DNA from: CAVUAF01 sp964460655
GTDB taxonomy: Bacteria > Acidobacteriota > Terriglobia > Terriglobales > Acidobacteriaceae
Direction: 5' to 3'
DNA: 64,000 bases
NCBI GenBank assembly: GCA_964460655.1
Contig: CAYWSH010000001.1
Span: 1-64,000 of the forward strand
Shown: positions 17,718 through 27,900 of the stretch, in pieces
How positions within the stretch are numbered: the stretch's first letter is position 1
How the letters are laid out: every line of letters begins with the position of its first letter
Notes under the pieces: model-generated
Databases searched by the model: none
Seen by the model: the letters and a program-made list of their open reading frames with translations, nothing else
Told to the model about the DNA's origin: nothing
Translations under genes and position numbers: made by a program

Positions 17718-19738
17718 GTGATCTTTCCGTACGCGCTGCGCTTCACCTGTGTCCCACCGCCGAACTCGGCGTGATGGGGTTGCAGCAGGTTGCGGCCGAT
17801 CACACTCAGTTCCAGCCGCTTGCCTGCTCGCCACCCGAAGCGCGCATCGGACGTGACGTAGTCGTTCACCTTTTGGCTGGACAGACGGCTCACATACCGC
17901 ACCGCGGTGTCGAACTCCAGATGGGCCGGCAAGTCCCAGTGCGAGCGAAGCGAAGCCTGGTGCTCGGGTGTACCACCTTCGAGCGACTGCACCGAGCCGG
18001 CATCGCGACTGCCCGGGAGGCGACGCAGGTCCAACTTCACGAACGAATAGTTCCCGCCGATCCGCCATCCCGCGCGAGGCAACCAGTCGCCCGCGACCTC
18101 GCCGCCATACGACTCGCCGGTGAGCAGGTTGGCGAACGTGAACGGAAAGACCAGGTGGGCCGGCGGCGGGTCAGTCTCGGTGAAGCTAGGGCGTGGTTCG
18201 GTGCTCAACAGATCGGGATAGTGGTTGTAGAAAACATCGAATGTCGCAAAGCCGCGTTCCCCTATCGCCGCACGGTAACCAGCCTCGTAGGCATGCAGCC
18301 TCTCCGCTGTGAAGCTCTTGCTACCTTCGATCCGGACGAAGATTGGCGCGGTCGCACTCACTGCCGAGGTGATCGCCAAGTCGTGCTCCAAGCGGCTGGG
18401 GATACGCACCGCGCGGCTGAAAGAGAGCCAGACGCTCTGGTGCGACGAGAGCATCCACGAACCGCGCACGCTCGGCTGCGCCTCGAAGCCGCTGTAACCG
18501 TTGTGAAGCAGTTTGGTCCCGCCCGCAAGGCGCAGGCGTGCATGCAGCCAGCTGGCTTCGCCATGCACGAATCCCGTGTAGAGGTTGTCGGTGCGCCGCG
18601 CGGGCAAGAACGAGACCGTCGGCACCGCCGACACCCGGCCTGAGGAAACCTCATAGCCCAGTCCCCAGGTCAGCTGGTAGCGCTCCGCGGCGTGCAGACG
18701 CTGCTGAAGATCAAGGTTGATGGTGTCGCGAACCTCGCCAAACGTCGGCTCAGTGTGATCGGTCCTATCATAGTAAGCACGTATAGCGATGTCGGATCGG
18801 CTGCCCGTGCGGTGCCAGTGTCCGAGTAGACTTCCTCCCGAAAGGCGCGCATCGTCCTCCAAGACGCGCGCGAACGGCGGCGCCGTCAGGTTGGTGACGG
18901 TGGTGCGCTCGCCCACGCGCCCGTCATAGGCATCGCCTTGTAGCGTCCATTCGGTGGGTCGTCCGTGGACGGTATCGAGGCGGAACCCGAGCTGCCCCAT
19001 CGTCCAGCCATCAAAGTCGTTCCCATCGCGATGAAAGCCGGCAGTGCGGTCGAACACTTTGCCGTAGACGCGGTAGGTACCGAAGGGAGAGGCGCCACCA
19101 TAGCGGAACGAGCTGAAACCGGCCTCGTAGTTGCCGCCGCCCACCGTCACCGATCCGCCTTGTGTGTCCCGCGAATGCTTGGTGACGACGTTAATGATCC
19201 CGTTCACCGCATTGGCGCCCCACAGGCTGCCGCCCGGCCCGCGAATGATCTCGATACGCTCGACGTCTTCGAGGAGCGTGTCCTGCACCTCCCAATAGAC
19301 GCCGGCGAACAGCGGCGTGTACACGCTGCGTCCGTCGATCATGACGAGCATCGAACGCGAGAGCCGGCTGCCAAAACCACGGATCCCGATCGCCCACTGA
19401 TTCGAATCGATCGCCTCGACGCTGACGCCAGGGGCGAGGCGGAGCGCTTCGGCCAGCGTGGTAACGCCGGCCCGGCGAATGTCCTCCTGCGTGATCACGG
19501 CGACAGCGCCTGCGACCTGCGAGTACTTTTCCGGACGCTTGGAAAGCGACGTCACTTCGACGTTACTGAGTTCCTCCAGACTCAGTCGCGTGAGGTCGCG
19601 ACCGGCATCGGGCTTCTCGCTCTTTGCGTCGGCGGCGAAACCGCGATCGCCGGCTAACACCAGCAGGGCGAGATACAGGGCCGCACGGAGCGTTCGGCCG
19701 GCTCTACCTGCGAGTTGCGCTGGGGCGTGGGCTGTCAC
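17705..19738 (-). CDS. TonB-dependent receptor of the YfiR-linked type
   Basis: 677 residues from a GTG. A signal peptide (LRAALYLALLVLAGDRGFAADA), then the segment DLTRLSLEELSNVEVTSLSKR found at the N-terminus of this receptor group, a plug domain (AVAVITQEDIRRAGVTTLAEALRL ... VERIEIIRGPGGSLWGANA) and a beta-barrel ending KITWHW. It is shorter than the Oar-type receptors and lacks their carboxypeptidase-regulatory domain. It overlaps a yfiR gene and lies at the head of a signalling cluster, so it may sense as well as import. A Fur-like site at 19878-19890 hints at iron control, with low certainty. Confidence 0.9.
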   Translation of the reverse strand: MTAHAPAQLAGRAGRTLRAALYLALLVLAGDRGFAADAKSEKPDAGRDLTRLSLEELSNVEVTSLSKRPEKYSQVAGAVAVITQEDIRRAGVTTLAEALRLAPGVSVEAIDSNQWAIGIRGFGSRLSRSMLVMIDGRSVYTPLFAGVYWEVQDTLLEDVERIEIIRGPGGSLWGANAVNGIINVVTKHSRDTQGGSVTVGGGNYEAGFSSFRYGGASPFGTYRVYGKVFDRTAGFHRDGNDFDGWTMGQLGFRLDTVHGRPTEWTLQGDAYDGRVGERTTVTNLTAPPFARVLEDDARLSGGSLLGHWHRTGSRSDIAIRAYYDRTDHTEPTFGEVRDTINLDLQQRLHAAERYQLTWGLGYEVSSGRVSAVPTVSFLPARRTDNLYTGFVHGEASWLHARLRLAGGTKLLHNGYSGFEAQPSVRGSWMLSSHQSVWLSFSRAVRIPSRLEHDLAITSAVSATAPIFVRIEGSKSFTAERLHAYEAGYRAAIGERGFATFDVFYNHYPDLLSTEPRPSFTETDPPPAHLVFPFTFANLLTGESYGGEVAGDWLPRAGWRIGGNYSFVKLDLRRLPGSRDAGSVQSLEGGTPEHQASLRSHWDLPAHLEFDTAVRYVSRLSSQKVNDYVTSDARFGWRAGKRLELSVIGRNLLQPHHAEFGGGTQVKRSAYGKITWHW

Positions 19739-19877
19739 GTGACTGGTCCGGTACCGTGATGGAAGGGAGGTGCAACTCTAGTGCCACAATCCTGGCGCTC
19801 GGGGTCGCGGCCTATGTTGTTGTAACCATTTCGCTATGCAGGCCATGCACCTGGCGGCACTGGGGAGTCGGCGGCGG

Positions 19878-19890
19878 AATAAGAATCATT
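19878..19890 (-). promoter_or_regulatory. Possible Fur-like site upstream of the TonB receptor
   Basis: AATGATTCTTATT on the minus strand matches 11 of 13 positions of the inner Fur-box core AATGATTATCATT. It lies about 140 bp before the receptor start. A single weak site in a family with variable consensus. Confidence 0.25.
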
Positions 19891-19954
19891 GCGGAACTGC
19901 GATGCCAACACGGGAACGGAGGGCTTTCGGGACTGATTCGGCTGACATCCCTGC

Positions 19955-20698
19955 CTACTTCAGTCGCGTCCGCAGTGAGCGCACGAGCTCAGCGTCGGTG
20001 ATTGCGTAGCTGTTCTCCGGTGGATGGAGCGCACCGCCGAAAGTGACGTTGGGATTGCGTTCGGTCGAGGTATCGCGCGCGGTTGTCCAAGCCGTGAGGT
20101 GGACCTGTGTGCAACCGGTGCGGGCGACGATCTCTTCCAGCATGTGGGTCGCGATGCCGCCGCCGGGGAGGACCTCGATGCGTCCAGCACTTCGGTCGAT
20201 CAGCTTGCGGATCAGATCCATACCTTCCACGACGCTGGGACGCTGACCGCTAGTGAGGACTCGTGTGATTCCCATATCGACAAGCTGTTCGAGCGCGACG
20301 AACGGTTCGGGCGTGACATCGAAGGCGCGATGAAAGACCGCTTGTTTCTTCCCGCAGATGTCACGCAGACGGCGTGTGCGTTTCTCGTCGACCGTGCCTT
20401 CGGGGCCGAGGATGCCGAATACAAGACCGTCGGCGCCGTGCGCCAGGGCGGCTTCGGCGTCACGCTCCATGGTGGCGAACTCGGCGGCGGTGTAGCAGAA
20501 GCCGCCACTGCGTGGGCGGATCATGGCGATGATCGGGATGCGGAGCTGGGCACGAGCTTCGGCGAGCGTGCCGGTCGAAGGCGTAAGGCCACCGAGGAAG
20601 AGAGCGGAGCAGAGTTCGACGCGGTCGGCGCCGCCCGCCTGCGCCTGAATAGCGTCGTCAATCGAACCACAGCAGATCTCCAGGAGGATGTCAGGCAT
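19955..20698 (-). CDS. cutC: CutC-family protein
   Basis: 247 residues from the ATG at 20698, the normal length; the frame extends upstream but not with family sequence. It is a TIM-barrel with typical blocks: LLEICCGSIDDAIQAQAGGADRVELCS at the start, the IIAMIRPRSGGFCYT strand, GADGLVFGIL, FHRAFDVT and VLTSGQ. CutC was described in copper tolerance, but its biochemical role remains unclear. It is divergent from a nucleotidyltransferase, with 71 bp between their starts. Confidence 0.92.
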   Translation of the reverse strand: MPDILLEICCGSIDDAIQAQAGGADRVELCSALFLGGLTPSTGTLAEARAQLRIPIIAMIRPRSGGFCYTAAEFATMERDAEAALAHGADGLVFGILGPEGTVDEKRTRRLRDICGKKQAVFHRAFDVTPEPFVALEQLVDMGITRVLTSGQRPSVVEGMDLIRKLIDRSAGRIEVLPGGGIATHMLEEIVARTGCTQVHLTAWTTARDTSTERNPNVTFGGALHPPENSYAITDAELVRSLRTRLK

Positions 20699-20730
20699 GG
20701 GGAGGGATTTTACGTCTTGCCGGAACCAGG

Positions 20731-20759
20731 TTGACCCCATATAGAACGCTCTATATAGA
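20731..20759 (+). promoter_or_regulatory. Nucleotidyltransferase promoter with embedded palindrome
   Basis: TTGACC (20731-20736), 17 bp, TATAGA (20754-20759). Between them lies a perfect inverted repeat ATATAGA-ACGC-TCTATAT (20739-20756). The start GTG is only 10 bp past the -10 element, so the message is leaderless or nearly so. Confidence 0.6.
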
Positions 20760-20769
20760 CTAAGCTCGC

Positions 20770-21573
20770 GTGACGCGTGGGCTGACCAAAGCGATCGTGC
20801 TGGCGCGCGGCCTCGGCAAGCGGATGCGCGCTGCCGACGCGGCTGCACGTCTTGAGCCAGAGCAGGACCGCGCCGCGAGTGCCGGCGTGAAAGCCATGAT
20901 CCCGGTGGGGCGGCCTTTCCTGGACTATGTGTTGAGCGGCTTGGCCGATGCCGGCTATCGCGATGTCTGTCTCATCATCGGACCGGAGCACGGTCTGGTC
21001 CGTGACCACTATGCGCGCGTTCAGCCGCGGCTGATCGAGCTCGCTTATGCGGTCCAAGCCGAACCCCGAGGCACCGCCGATGCGCTGCTCGCGGCGCAGG
21101 ACTTTGCCGCCGAGGACGACTTCGCGGTGCTCAACGGCGATAACTACTATCCGGCCGACGCACTACGCACGCTGCGTGAGGCGGGCGAGCCGGGTACGGT
21201 CCTGTTCGAGAGCGATGCCTTGGTGCGCCACGGCACTATCGCGCGCGAACGCATCCGATCTTATGCCTACGCAGATGTCGCCAATGGGTACTTGTTGCGG
21301 TTAAGCGAGAAGCCAGAACCCGGCGCGACTGCGTCGGATGCACTCGTCAGCATGAATCTTTGGCGATTCTCACCTGCGATCTTCGAACACTGCAGCCGGG
21401 TCGAGCCATCGACGCGCGGGGAGTATGAGCTGCCGGCAGCAGTCAACCGCGCTATCCAGCACGGTATGCGGCTGCGCGTACAGCGATCGCGCGCGGGAGT
21501 GCTTGACCTCTCGCAGCGCGCCGATGTCGCCGCCGTGGCCGAGAGACTACGCACCGTTAACGTGGTGCTGTGA
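20770..21573 (+). CDS. Sugar-nucleotide transferase-like NTP transferase
   Basis: 267 residues from GTG 20770. A Rossmann-like nucleotidyltransferase: KAIVLARGLGKRMR replaces the common AGGxGxRM loop, KAMIPVGRPFLDYVL matches the KP..P..GKP block, and the metal-site region reads FAVLNGDNYYPADAL. The start motif has R in place of the first G, so activity should not be assumed. It lacks the C-terminal hexapeptide domain of GlmU. The product sugar is unknown. No sugar-pathway genes are adjacent; it is convergent with the VPS10-like gene. Confidence 0.82.
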   Translation: MTRGLTKAIVLARGLGKRMRAADAAARLEPEQDRAASAGVKAMIPVGRPFLDYVLSGLADAGYRDVCLIIGPEHGLVRDHYARVQPRLIELAYAVQAEPRGTADALLAAQDFAAEDDFAVLNGDNYYPADALRTLREAGEPGTVLFESDALVRHGTIARERIRSYAYADVANGYLLRLSEKPEPGATASDALVSMNLWRFSPAIFEHCSRVEPSTRGEYELPAAVNRAIQHGMRLRVQRSRAGVLDLSQRADVAAVAERLRTVNVVL

Positions 21574-21587
21574 ACACCGGCTTCGTG

Positions 21588-24500
21588 TTATTGACCGGTG
21601 GCTGTCGGCCCGCCGGTGGCATAGCCCGCCATCTTCAGTGCGGTCGAGTTCGACCGCATGAACTCCGTGTACCGGACCTTGTTTCTTGCCATCTGCGCTT
21701 GCAGTTCCTTGTGCACGGCAACTTCCGATGCCGTGGGCGGAAGGTCCGAGCCGCTGCCGCCCCAGTTGTTGTCGAGGATGCTGCCGAGATAGCCCAGCTG
21801 CTCGATCAACTGCATGGGATGGCGGAAGGCGTCTTCAGGCCGGCCGGTAAGGTGGACGTCCACCAGCTCAGACTCGACTGCAAGCGCATCCTGCTCCAGC
21901 TTGCTCACCTGCTTGAGAACCGCGGTCTGCGATGGATCATCACGCAGGACGGCTTGCTGGAGCTGGCTTAGCGTACGGATACGTTCCAGGCCGTTGATCA
22001 TGTCGGCCATCTCGCTCAACTCGTTGCGGAGCTCGAGCATAAAGGCGACCTGCTGTTTGATCTGTGCCTCGTTGCCGACGGACTTCGGATCGCGCAGCAC
22101 CGTCAGCGGAGCGGAGAGCGTCTTGCCGCCGGCGGTCAGTTGGATCTTGTACGCGCCCGGCGCGACCAAGGCGTTACCGCGGAACGGGCCATAGCTGGCG
22201 AGATTGCGCCAGCCTTCGTTCCCTACCTTCACCCACGGCTCTCCCGGAGGACTGGTGCGCAGCCGCACTGGTGTTGCCGGTTCGTAACGCAGGTCCCACC
22301 AGGTACGGTTCAAGCCGGCGTGCCCGTTCTCCGTCAGCTTGCGGACCGACTGGCCGTCGGGACCGATGATAGTGATCTCTACCCTGCCGGGCGTCTTGAG
22401 ATAGAAGTTGATGTCGGCGCCGAACGGCGGGTTCTGGCCGTTCGTCTGTCCATTGACGTCATTCGCGCGATTGGTGAACAGCATGCGATAGCGATAAGCG
22501 GGCCGCGGCGCAAACAGATAGGCATCTTCCGCTTGTGCTTTATCGAGTTCACGTAGCGGTGCGATGTCGTCGAGGATCCAGAAGCCGCGGCCGTAGGTAC
22601 CGATCACCAGGTCGCTGTATTGCGGCTGCACAACCATCTGGTACATCGGTGCGGGCGGCAGATTGTTGCGCAACCGCGTCCACGATGCGCCGTCGTTCAG
22701 CGTGAAGTAGACGGCGTTGTCGGTGCCGAGGAAGAGCATGCCTTTACGCACCGGGTCTTCGATGATGCTGCGGGCACTGCTGTTCATCGTCTTGGGAATG
22801 TCGCCGCTGATCAGCTTCCACGACTGACCGAAATCGGCCGTCTTATACACGTGGGCGTCATAGATGCCCTGATGCTGCAAGTTGATGGCGACATACGCAG
22901 TGCCGGCATCGAAGTGCGACGCCTGCATGCCCCAGACCCAGCCCCACGGGGGAAGATTGGGGATGTTCTTGGTCACATTCGTCCACGTCTTGCCGCCATC
23001 GCGGGTCACGTTGACCTGGCCATCGTTGCTGCCCGTCCAGATGACGCCCGCTTTCACCGGCGATTCCTTGATGACGTAAAGGATCGAACCGTCGTAGGTA
23101 CCCGGAGGATTGTCGAGCGCTACGCCGCCGGAATCCTGCTGGTGCGATTTGTCGTTGGTCGTCAGGTCGGGACTGATGACACGCCAGTTTTCCCCGGCGT
23201 CGGTGGTCTCGTGAACGACCTGACTGCCGACATAAACGCGGTTGTGGTCATGCGGCGAGATCTCGATGGGAGCCGCCCAATTCCAGCGGTATTTCACGTC
23301 CGCTGGCTTCCAGCCGTAGGTGCCGACTGGCCAGGGCGAGACCATGCGCGACTGGCCGGTGGCAACGTTCACGCGGCTGATCTGACCGTCGAAGCAGCCG
23401 TTCCAGACGATGTTGTTGTCTGCCGGATCGGGCGTGGCGAAACCACTCTCGCAGCCGCCGACCTGGTGCCAGTCACCCGGAGTAATGCCGCCGCCAAAGC
23501 CACCGCGGCTCGCGCGCAGATTGTTGCTCGGCCCCATGTAGGTCTCGCCATCTTGCCGGTTGCCGTAAACGTTGTAGGGGATCTGATTGTCGACGCTGAC
23601 GCCGTACATTTGCGCGATGGGCAGCGCCACGCGGCGATAGCTCATACCTTTGTTATTGCTGATCGATGCGCCGGCATCGTTCGCCACCATCACCCGCGCC
23701 GGGTCGAGCGGGTCGAACCACACATCGTGATTGTCGCCACCGGCTGAGGCAGGCAGCGGATCGACGAGCGTCTCGCCGCCATCACGCGAGACGCTGAATG
23801 CCACCGCGACGAAGAAGATCAGGTTCTGGTCGTCGGGCGAGACCGCGAAGCGCGTGTAGTAGGGAGCGCGTTCGTCAAGGAGATGACTCTGATTGACGAG
23901 CCGCCAGGTAGCGCCACGATCGTCAGAGCGATAGAAGCGCGGCGTGTCTTCTTCGATCAGCGCGTAAACGCGGTTCGGGTTGCTCGGTGCGATGTCGAGG
24001 CCGATCTTGCCGATGCTCTTCCCTGCCGCCGGCAATCCGTGCCCGGCGATGCGGCTCCAGGTCTCCCCGGCATCGTGCGTGACATAAATGCCGCTCGACG
24101 GACCGCCGCTGTTGAGGATCCACGAATGGATCTCGATCTGCCATGCGCCCACGAACAGCGTCTCCGGGTCGCGGGGATCCATCACCAGGTCCGAGCAGCC
24201 GGTGTTCTCGTCAACGAACATCACCTGCTTCCACGTCTTGCCGCCGTCGGTTGTCTTGAAGACGCCGCGTTCGTGCTGCGGCTTGTGCATCTGGCCAGTC
24301 GCACAGACATAGACGATGTCAGGATTCGTGGGATGGATGAGGACGCGTGCGATGCGGCCGGTCTCCGGCAATCCCATGTGGCGCCAACTGCGGCCGGCGT
24401 CGGTAGATTTGTAGACGCCGTCACCGATCGGCATATAAGGGCGAATGACCCAGGTCTCGCCCGTGCCAGCCCACACGACCTGGTGTGCCGAGGGCGCGAT

Positions 24501-24815
24501 GGCGAGCGCGCCGATCGCGGCCACGTCCTGATCGTCGAAGATCGGGCGGTAGTTCATTCCATCTTCCGTCTTGAAGATGCCGCCAGACGCAGCGCCTATA
24601 TAGATGACGTTGGGATTACCGGGCTCGCCGACAATGGCCGAGGCACGATTCCCCACGACACCGATGGTGCGAAAGCGCAAGCTGCCCAGCGGGCCGGCTG
24701 CGTCGCCGCGGTCGGCCGTTTGCGGGCCACGTCGTTGACCAGACAGACTTACGCTGACGCCGAGCACGACCAACGCTATCGCCATCGCCATCCAAGACCG
24801 TTGCCTCGTGGTCAT
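21588..24815 (-). CDS. VPS10/BNR-repeat secreted glycosyl-hydrolase-like protein
   Basis: 1075 residues from the ATG at 24815, preceded by GAGGTG, with a signal peptide (MAMAIALVVLGVSVSL). Repeated BNR/Asp-box units (GVYKSTDAGRSWRHMG, GVFKTTDGGKTWKQV, VTRDGGKTWTNV) fill about residues 80-700, as in sortilin-type ten-bladed propellers. A beta-sandwich and a helical C-terminal region follow. Often annotated glycosyl hydrolase in Acidobacteriota without enzymatic proof; a peptide- or glycan-binding role is equally possible. Divergent from the Oar-type receptor at 24935, with 119 bp between starts. Confidence 0.88.
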   Translation of the reverse strand: MTTRQRSWMAMAIALVVLGVSVSLSGQRRGPQTADRGDAAGPLGSLRFRTIGVVGNRASAIVGEPGNPNVIYIGAASGGIFKTEDGMNYRPIFDDQDVAAIGALAIAPSAHQVVWAGTGETWVIRPYMPIGDGVYKSTDAGRSWRHMGLPETGRIARVLIHPTNPDIVYVCATGQMHKPQHERGVFKTTDGGKTWKQVMFVDENTGCSDLVMDPRDPETLFVGAWQIEIHSWILNSGGPSSGIYVTHDAGETWSRIAGHGLPAAGKSIGKIGLDIAPSNPNRVYALIEEDTPRFYRSDDRGATWRLVNQSHLLDERAPYYTRFAVSPDDQNLIFFVAVAFSVSRDGGETLVDPLPASAGGDNHDVWFDPLDPARVMVANDAGASISNNKGMSYRRVALPIAQMYGVSVDNQIPYNVYGNRQDGETYMGPSNNLRASRGGFGGGITPGDWHQVGGCESGFATPDPADNNIVWNGCFDGQISRVNVATGQSRMVSPWPVGTYGWKPADVKYRWNWAAPIEISPHDHNRVYVGSQVVHETTDAGENWRVISPDLTTNDKSHQQDSGGVALDNPPGTYDGSILYVIKESPVKAGVIWTGSNDGQVNVTRDGGKTWTNVTKNIPNLPPWGWVWGMQASHFDAGTAYVAINLQHQGIYDAHVYKTADFGQSWKLISGDIPKTMNSSARSIIEDPVRKGMLFLGTDNAVYFTLNDGASWTRLRNNLPPAPMYQMVVQPQYSDLVIGTYGRGFWILDDIAPLRELDKAQAEDAYLFAPRPAYRYRMLFTNRANDVNGQTNGQNPPFGADINFYLKTPGRVEITIIGPDGQSVRKLTENGHAGLNRTWWDLRYEPATPVRLRTSPPGEPWVKVGNEGWRNLASYGPFRGNALVAPGAYKIQLTAGGKTLSAPLTVLRDPKSVGNEAQIKQQVAFMLELRNELSEMADMINGLERIRTLSQLQQAVLRDDPSQTAVLKQVSKLEQDALAVESELVDVHLTGRPEDAFRHPMQLIEQLGYLGSILDNNWGGSGSDLPPTASEVAVHKELQAQMARNKVRYTEFMRSNSTALKMAGYATGGPTATGQ

Positions 24816-24868
24816 CTCGCACCTCGACATGAATAAGGTTGAAGTATCGAACCGGGCAGGTAGCCGAT

Positions 24869-24900
24869 TTGACATTGTATATTGTATCCAGATAGCCTGA
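24869..24900. promoter_or_regulatory. Divergent promoter with ATTGTAT tandem repeat
   Basis: TTGACA (24869-24874) starts a plus-strand promoter, and the perfect tandem ATTGTAT ATTGTAT (24874-24887) sits just behind it between the VPS10-like and receptor genes. A repeated AT-rich heptamer in a GC-rich region is a likely regulator site; no -10 is convincing. Confidence 0.35.
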
Positions 24901-24934
24901 GTCGCCCTAAGAAGTTCGTCGTGCGGAGGATTCT

Positions 24935-27900
24935 ATGCCTTTCCCCCAGGTCCGCCGGGCGCTTGTCCTTGTCGTTCTTTTTCTTACACTCGTCAACCTC
25001 TTAAATGCGCAGGTCACCGTGAGCGGTGACATTACCGGCACGGTCCTTGATCCCTCGGGCGCGGTGCTGCCCGGTGCGGAGTTAACGCTGCAAGACTTGG
25101 CCTCGGGCCAGGTGCAAGCGCTGAGCGCCGGAAAAGATGGCGGCTTCGTCTTCAGCCATTTGCGCCCTGGAGCGTATCGCCTGACGGCGACAGGCAAGGG
25201 TTTCCGCAAGAGCGTGTACGACAACGTGATGGTGGATGCCGGCCGCACCACCAACCTCGCCGTAGCGATGCAAGTAGGCGAGGTTTCGCAAACCGTTGAG
25301 GTCTCGGCAACGGCAGCCGTCCTGGAGACGACTTCGAGCACGGTTTCCACCACCGTGCCCGTGCAGCGGCTGAATGATCTGCCGATCGCTGGCCGCGACC
25401 TGCTCGCGTTCTCCTTGCTCACACCCGGGGCACAGCAGCCTGCCGGCAGCGAACGCTTCAGCACGTTCAATGGTCTTCCTGGTGGCGCTATCAACATCAC
25501 GCTCGACGGCATCAATAACAACTCGCAACGCTTCCACAGCGGCGATACCAGCATGTTCACCTTCGCACCCATGCGGCTGGGCGCGATGGAACAGGTAAGC
25601 GTTTCAACCGCCGGGCTAAGCGCTGACTCGGCCGGTGAAGGCGCTACGCAGGTCCGCTTCATCACCAAACGCGGCAGTAATACCTTTCATGGGAACGTGT
25701 TCGAGCAGTTCCGCAATGACGTGCTCAACGCCAATGACTGGTTCAGTAATGCCTTGGGCGCGAAGCGCCAGCGCCTGCGCCGCAACGAGTACGGCGGCAG
25801 CCTCGGGGGCCCGCTGTGGAAGAACAAGCTGTTCTTCTTCTTCAACTACGAAGAGTCGCGCCAGCCATCCACCAGCCTGCGCACTACGCCGGTGCTCACC
25901 AGCGAAGCGCAGACCGGCGTTTTCCGCTACCGCGGAACCGATGGTGTGGTACGCGCCATGAACCTGTTACAGATCGCGAGTGCGCGCGGCTTCCCCGGCA
26001 CGGTCGATGCCGGCATCAATGCCGAGTTAGGGAGGATCAACACCTTCACGGCCAACGGCAGCACCGTGGCCAGCACGAACCTCTTCACCAACACGCTGAA
26101 CTGGAGCCAGCCCGGCAACACGGTGCAGAAATATCCGACTGCGCGCGTGGACTACCAGATAACGCCCAAGCTGCTGTGGTACGGCACCTGGAACCTGTGG
26201 TGGCGCAAGATCCTCGGGACACCGAATTATCCCGGCGCGCCGATCGCCACCGGCAGCTTCAAGTCCACGTACTACATAGCTTCGTCGGCACTCGACTGGA
26301 CCATTTCGCCGCACGTTTTGAACCAATTCAACTTCGGCGTGCAGAGCAACGTGGAGTTGTTCAACGGCGAGAACAAGCTTGACGCCTATTCCGGGCAGAA
26401 CAGCAGGATCCTTACGCTGCCGTTGAGCATCGCGACCACCATCCCGGGGTTCGTTTTTCCGCAGCCGCGCAACAACCCGGTCTACAACTATTACGACAAC
26501 CTGACGTGGTCGCGAGGGAGCCACAACTTCACCTTCGGCGCTTCGATCCTGCGCACCACGTCGTATCAGTTCACGTTCGGGACGGTGGGACTGCCGCAGT
26601 ATGCGTTTGGCGTGGTCGCGTCTGACCCGGCGTCGAGTGCTTTCAGCACCGCCACGTTGCCCGCGATCAGCAGCTCCGACTTGACCAGCGCGCTCAGTCT
26701 CTACGCTCTGCTCACCGGTCGCGCTTCCGGCGTGACCGGCAGCCGCGCGGTCAGCGAGAACAACCTGCAGTACAGCAACGGCAACCCGCTGGTGCTGCGT
26801 GACGCGGAGACGCGCACCGGCCTCTACGCCCAGGATTCGTGGCGCTGGAGCCCGCGCTTGACGGTGAACTACGGCTTGCGCTGGGAGCTGGCGGGCGCCG
26901 CCCACAACACCAATGGCGTTTACACCAGCCCTGACTACGCCAACTTGCTCGGGCCCTCGACGGGCGTCTTCTCGCCGGGCACGCTGAGCGCCGTGAGCAA
27001 TCCGCAGATCGCCTTGCGCGATCACGTCTACAACAAGGACTTCATGAATCCGGCGCCTAACGTGGGCTTCGCGTGGAATCCATCGCCCGACAAGGGATGG
27101 CTGAGCAGCCTCCTGGGCGGCGATGCCACGGTCATCCGCGGCGGATTTGCCATGAACTACTTTCACGAAGGCTTGAACACCTTCGAGAGCGTCGCCTCGA
27201 ACAATCCGGGAGCGACGCAAAGCCTGTTCGCCAACGCCGGCACGGACTACACGCCCGGCAGCGTCACCTTCAGTGGCGCAGTACCGACGCTGAACACGTT
27301 CCCAGCGAGTTTTGCGTTCCCGATCGCAGAGTCGCTGTTCACCTTCAACAACAGCTTCTCCTCGGCCAACCCGAACATTCACACGCCCTACGTGGAGAGC
27401 TGGAACCTCGGCGTGCAGCGGCGCGTGGCCCGCAACACGGCGCTCGAGGCGCGTTACGTCGGCAATCACAGCGTGCACCTGTGGCGCATCTTCAACCTGA
27501 ACGAGGTCAACATATTTGAGAACGGCTTCCTGAAGGAGTTCCAGAACGCGCAGAACAACCTCGCCATCAACACGGCGAATGCCCGCACCGGCTTCGCGAA
27601 CAACGGACTCGCCGGACAAGTCGCGCTGCCGATCTTCCAAGCGGCATTCGGCGCGCTGGGAACGCAGCCGGCCGTCGCGGCCAGCAGCGGATTCAGCAAC
27701 ACCACCTTCATCACGCAACTCCAGACCGGCCAGGCGGGTGCACTGGCCAATTCACTCGCGGGTAGTTCGACTTACTTGTGCCGGCTGGTGGGCAGCAGCC
27801 TGCCTGCGTGCGCAACCCGTGGATTCGGCGTCGCCGGTGTGTACCCCATCAATCTCTTCCAGGCGAACCCGTTCGCCGCAGGCAACACGCTGCGCCTGCT

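Noticed and set aside
17406..18068. Minus-strand frame running through the 10-N gap
   Set aside because: It joins a yfiR N-terminus to out-of-frame receptor-end sequence across Ns; the join is an assembly product.
26027..27718. 563-codon minus-strand frame opposite the second Oar receptor
   Set aside because: Shadow of the receptor frame; V/R/E-rich without domains.
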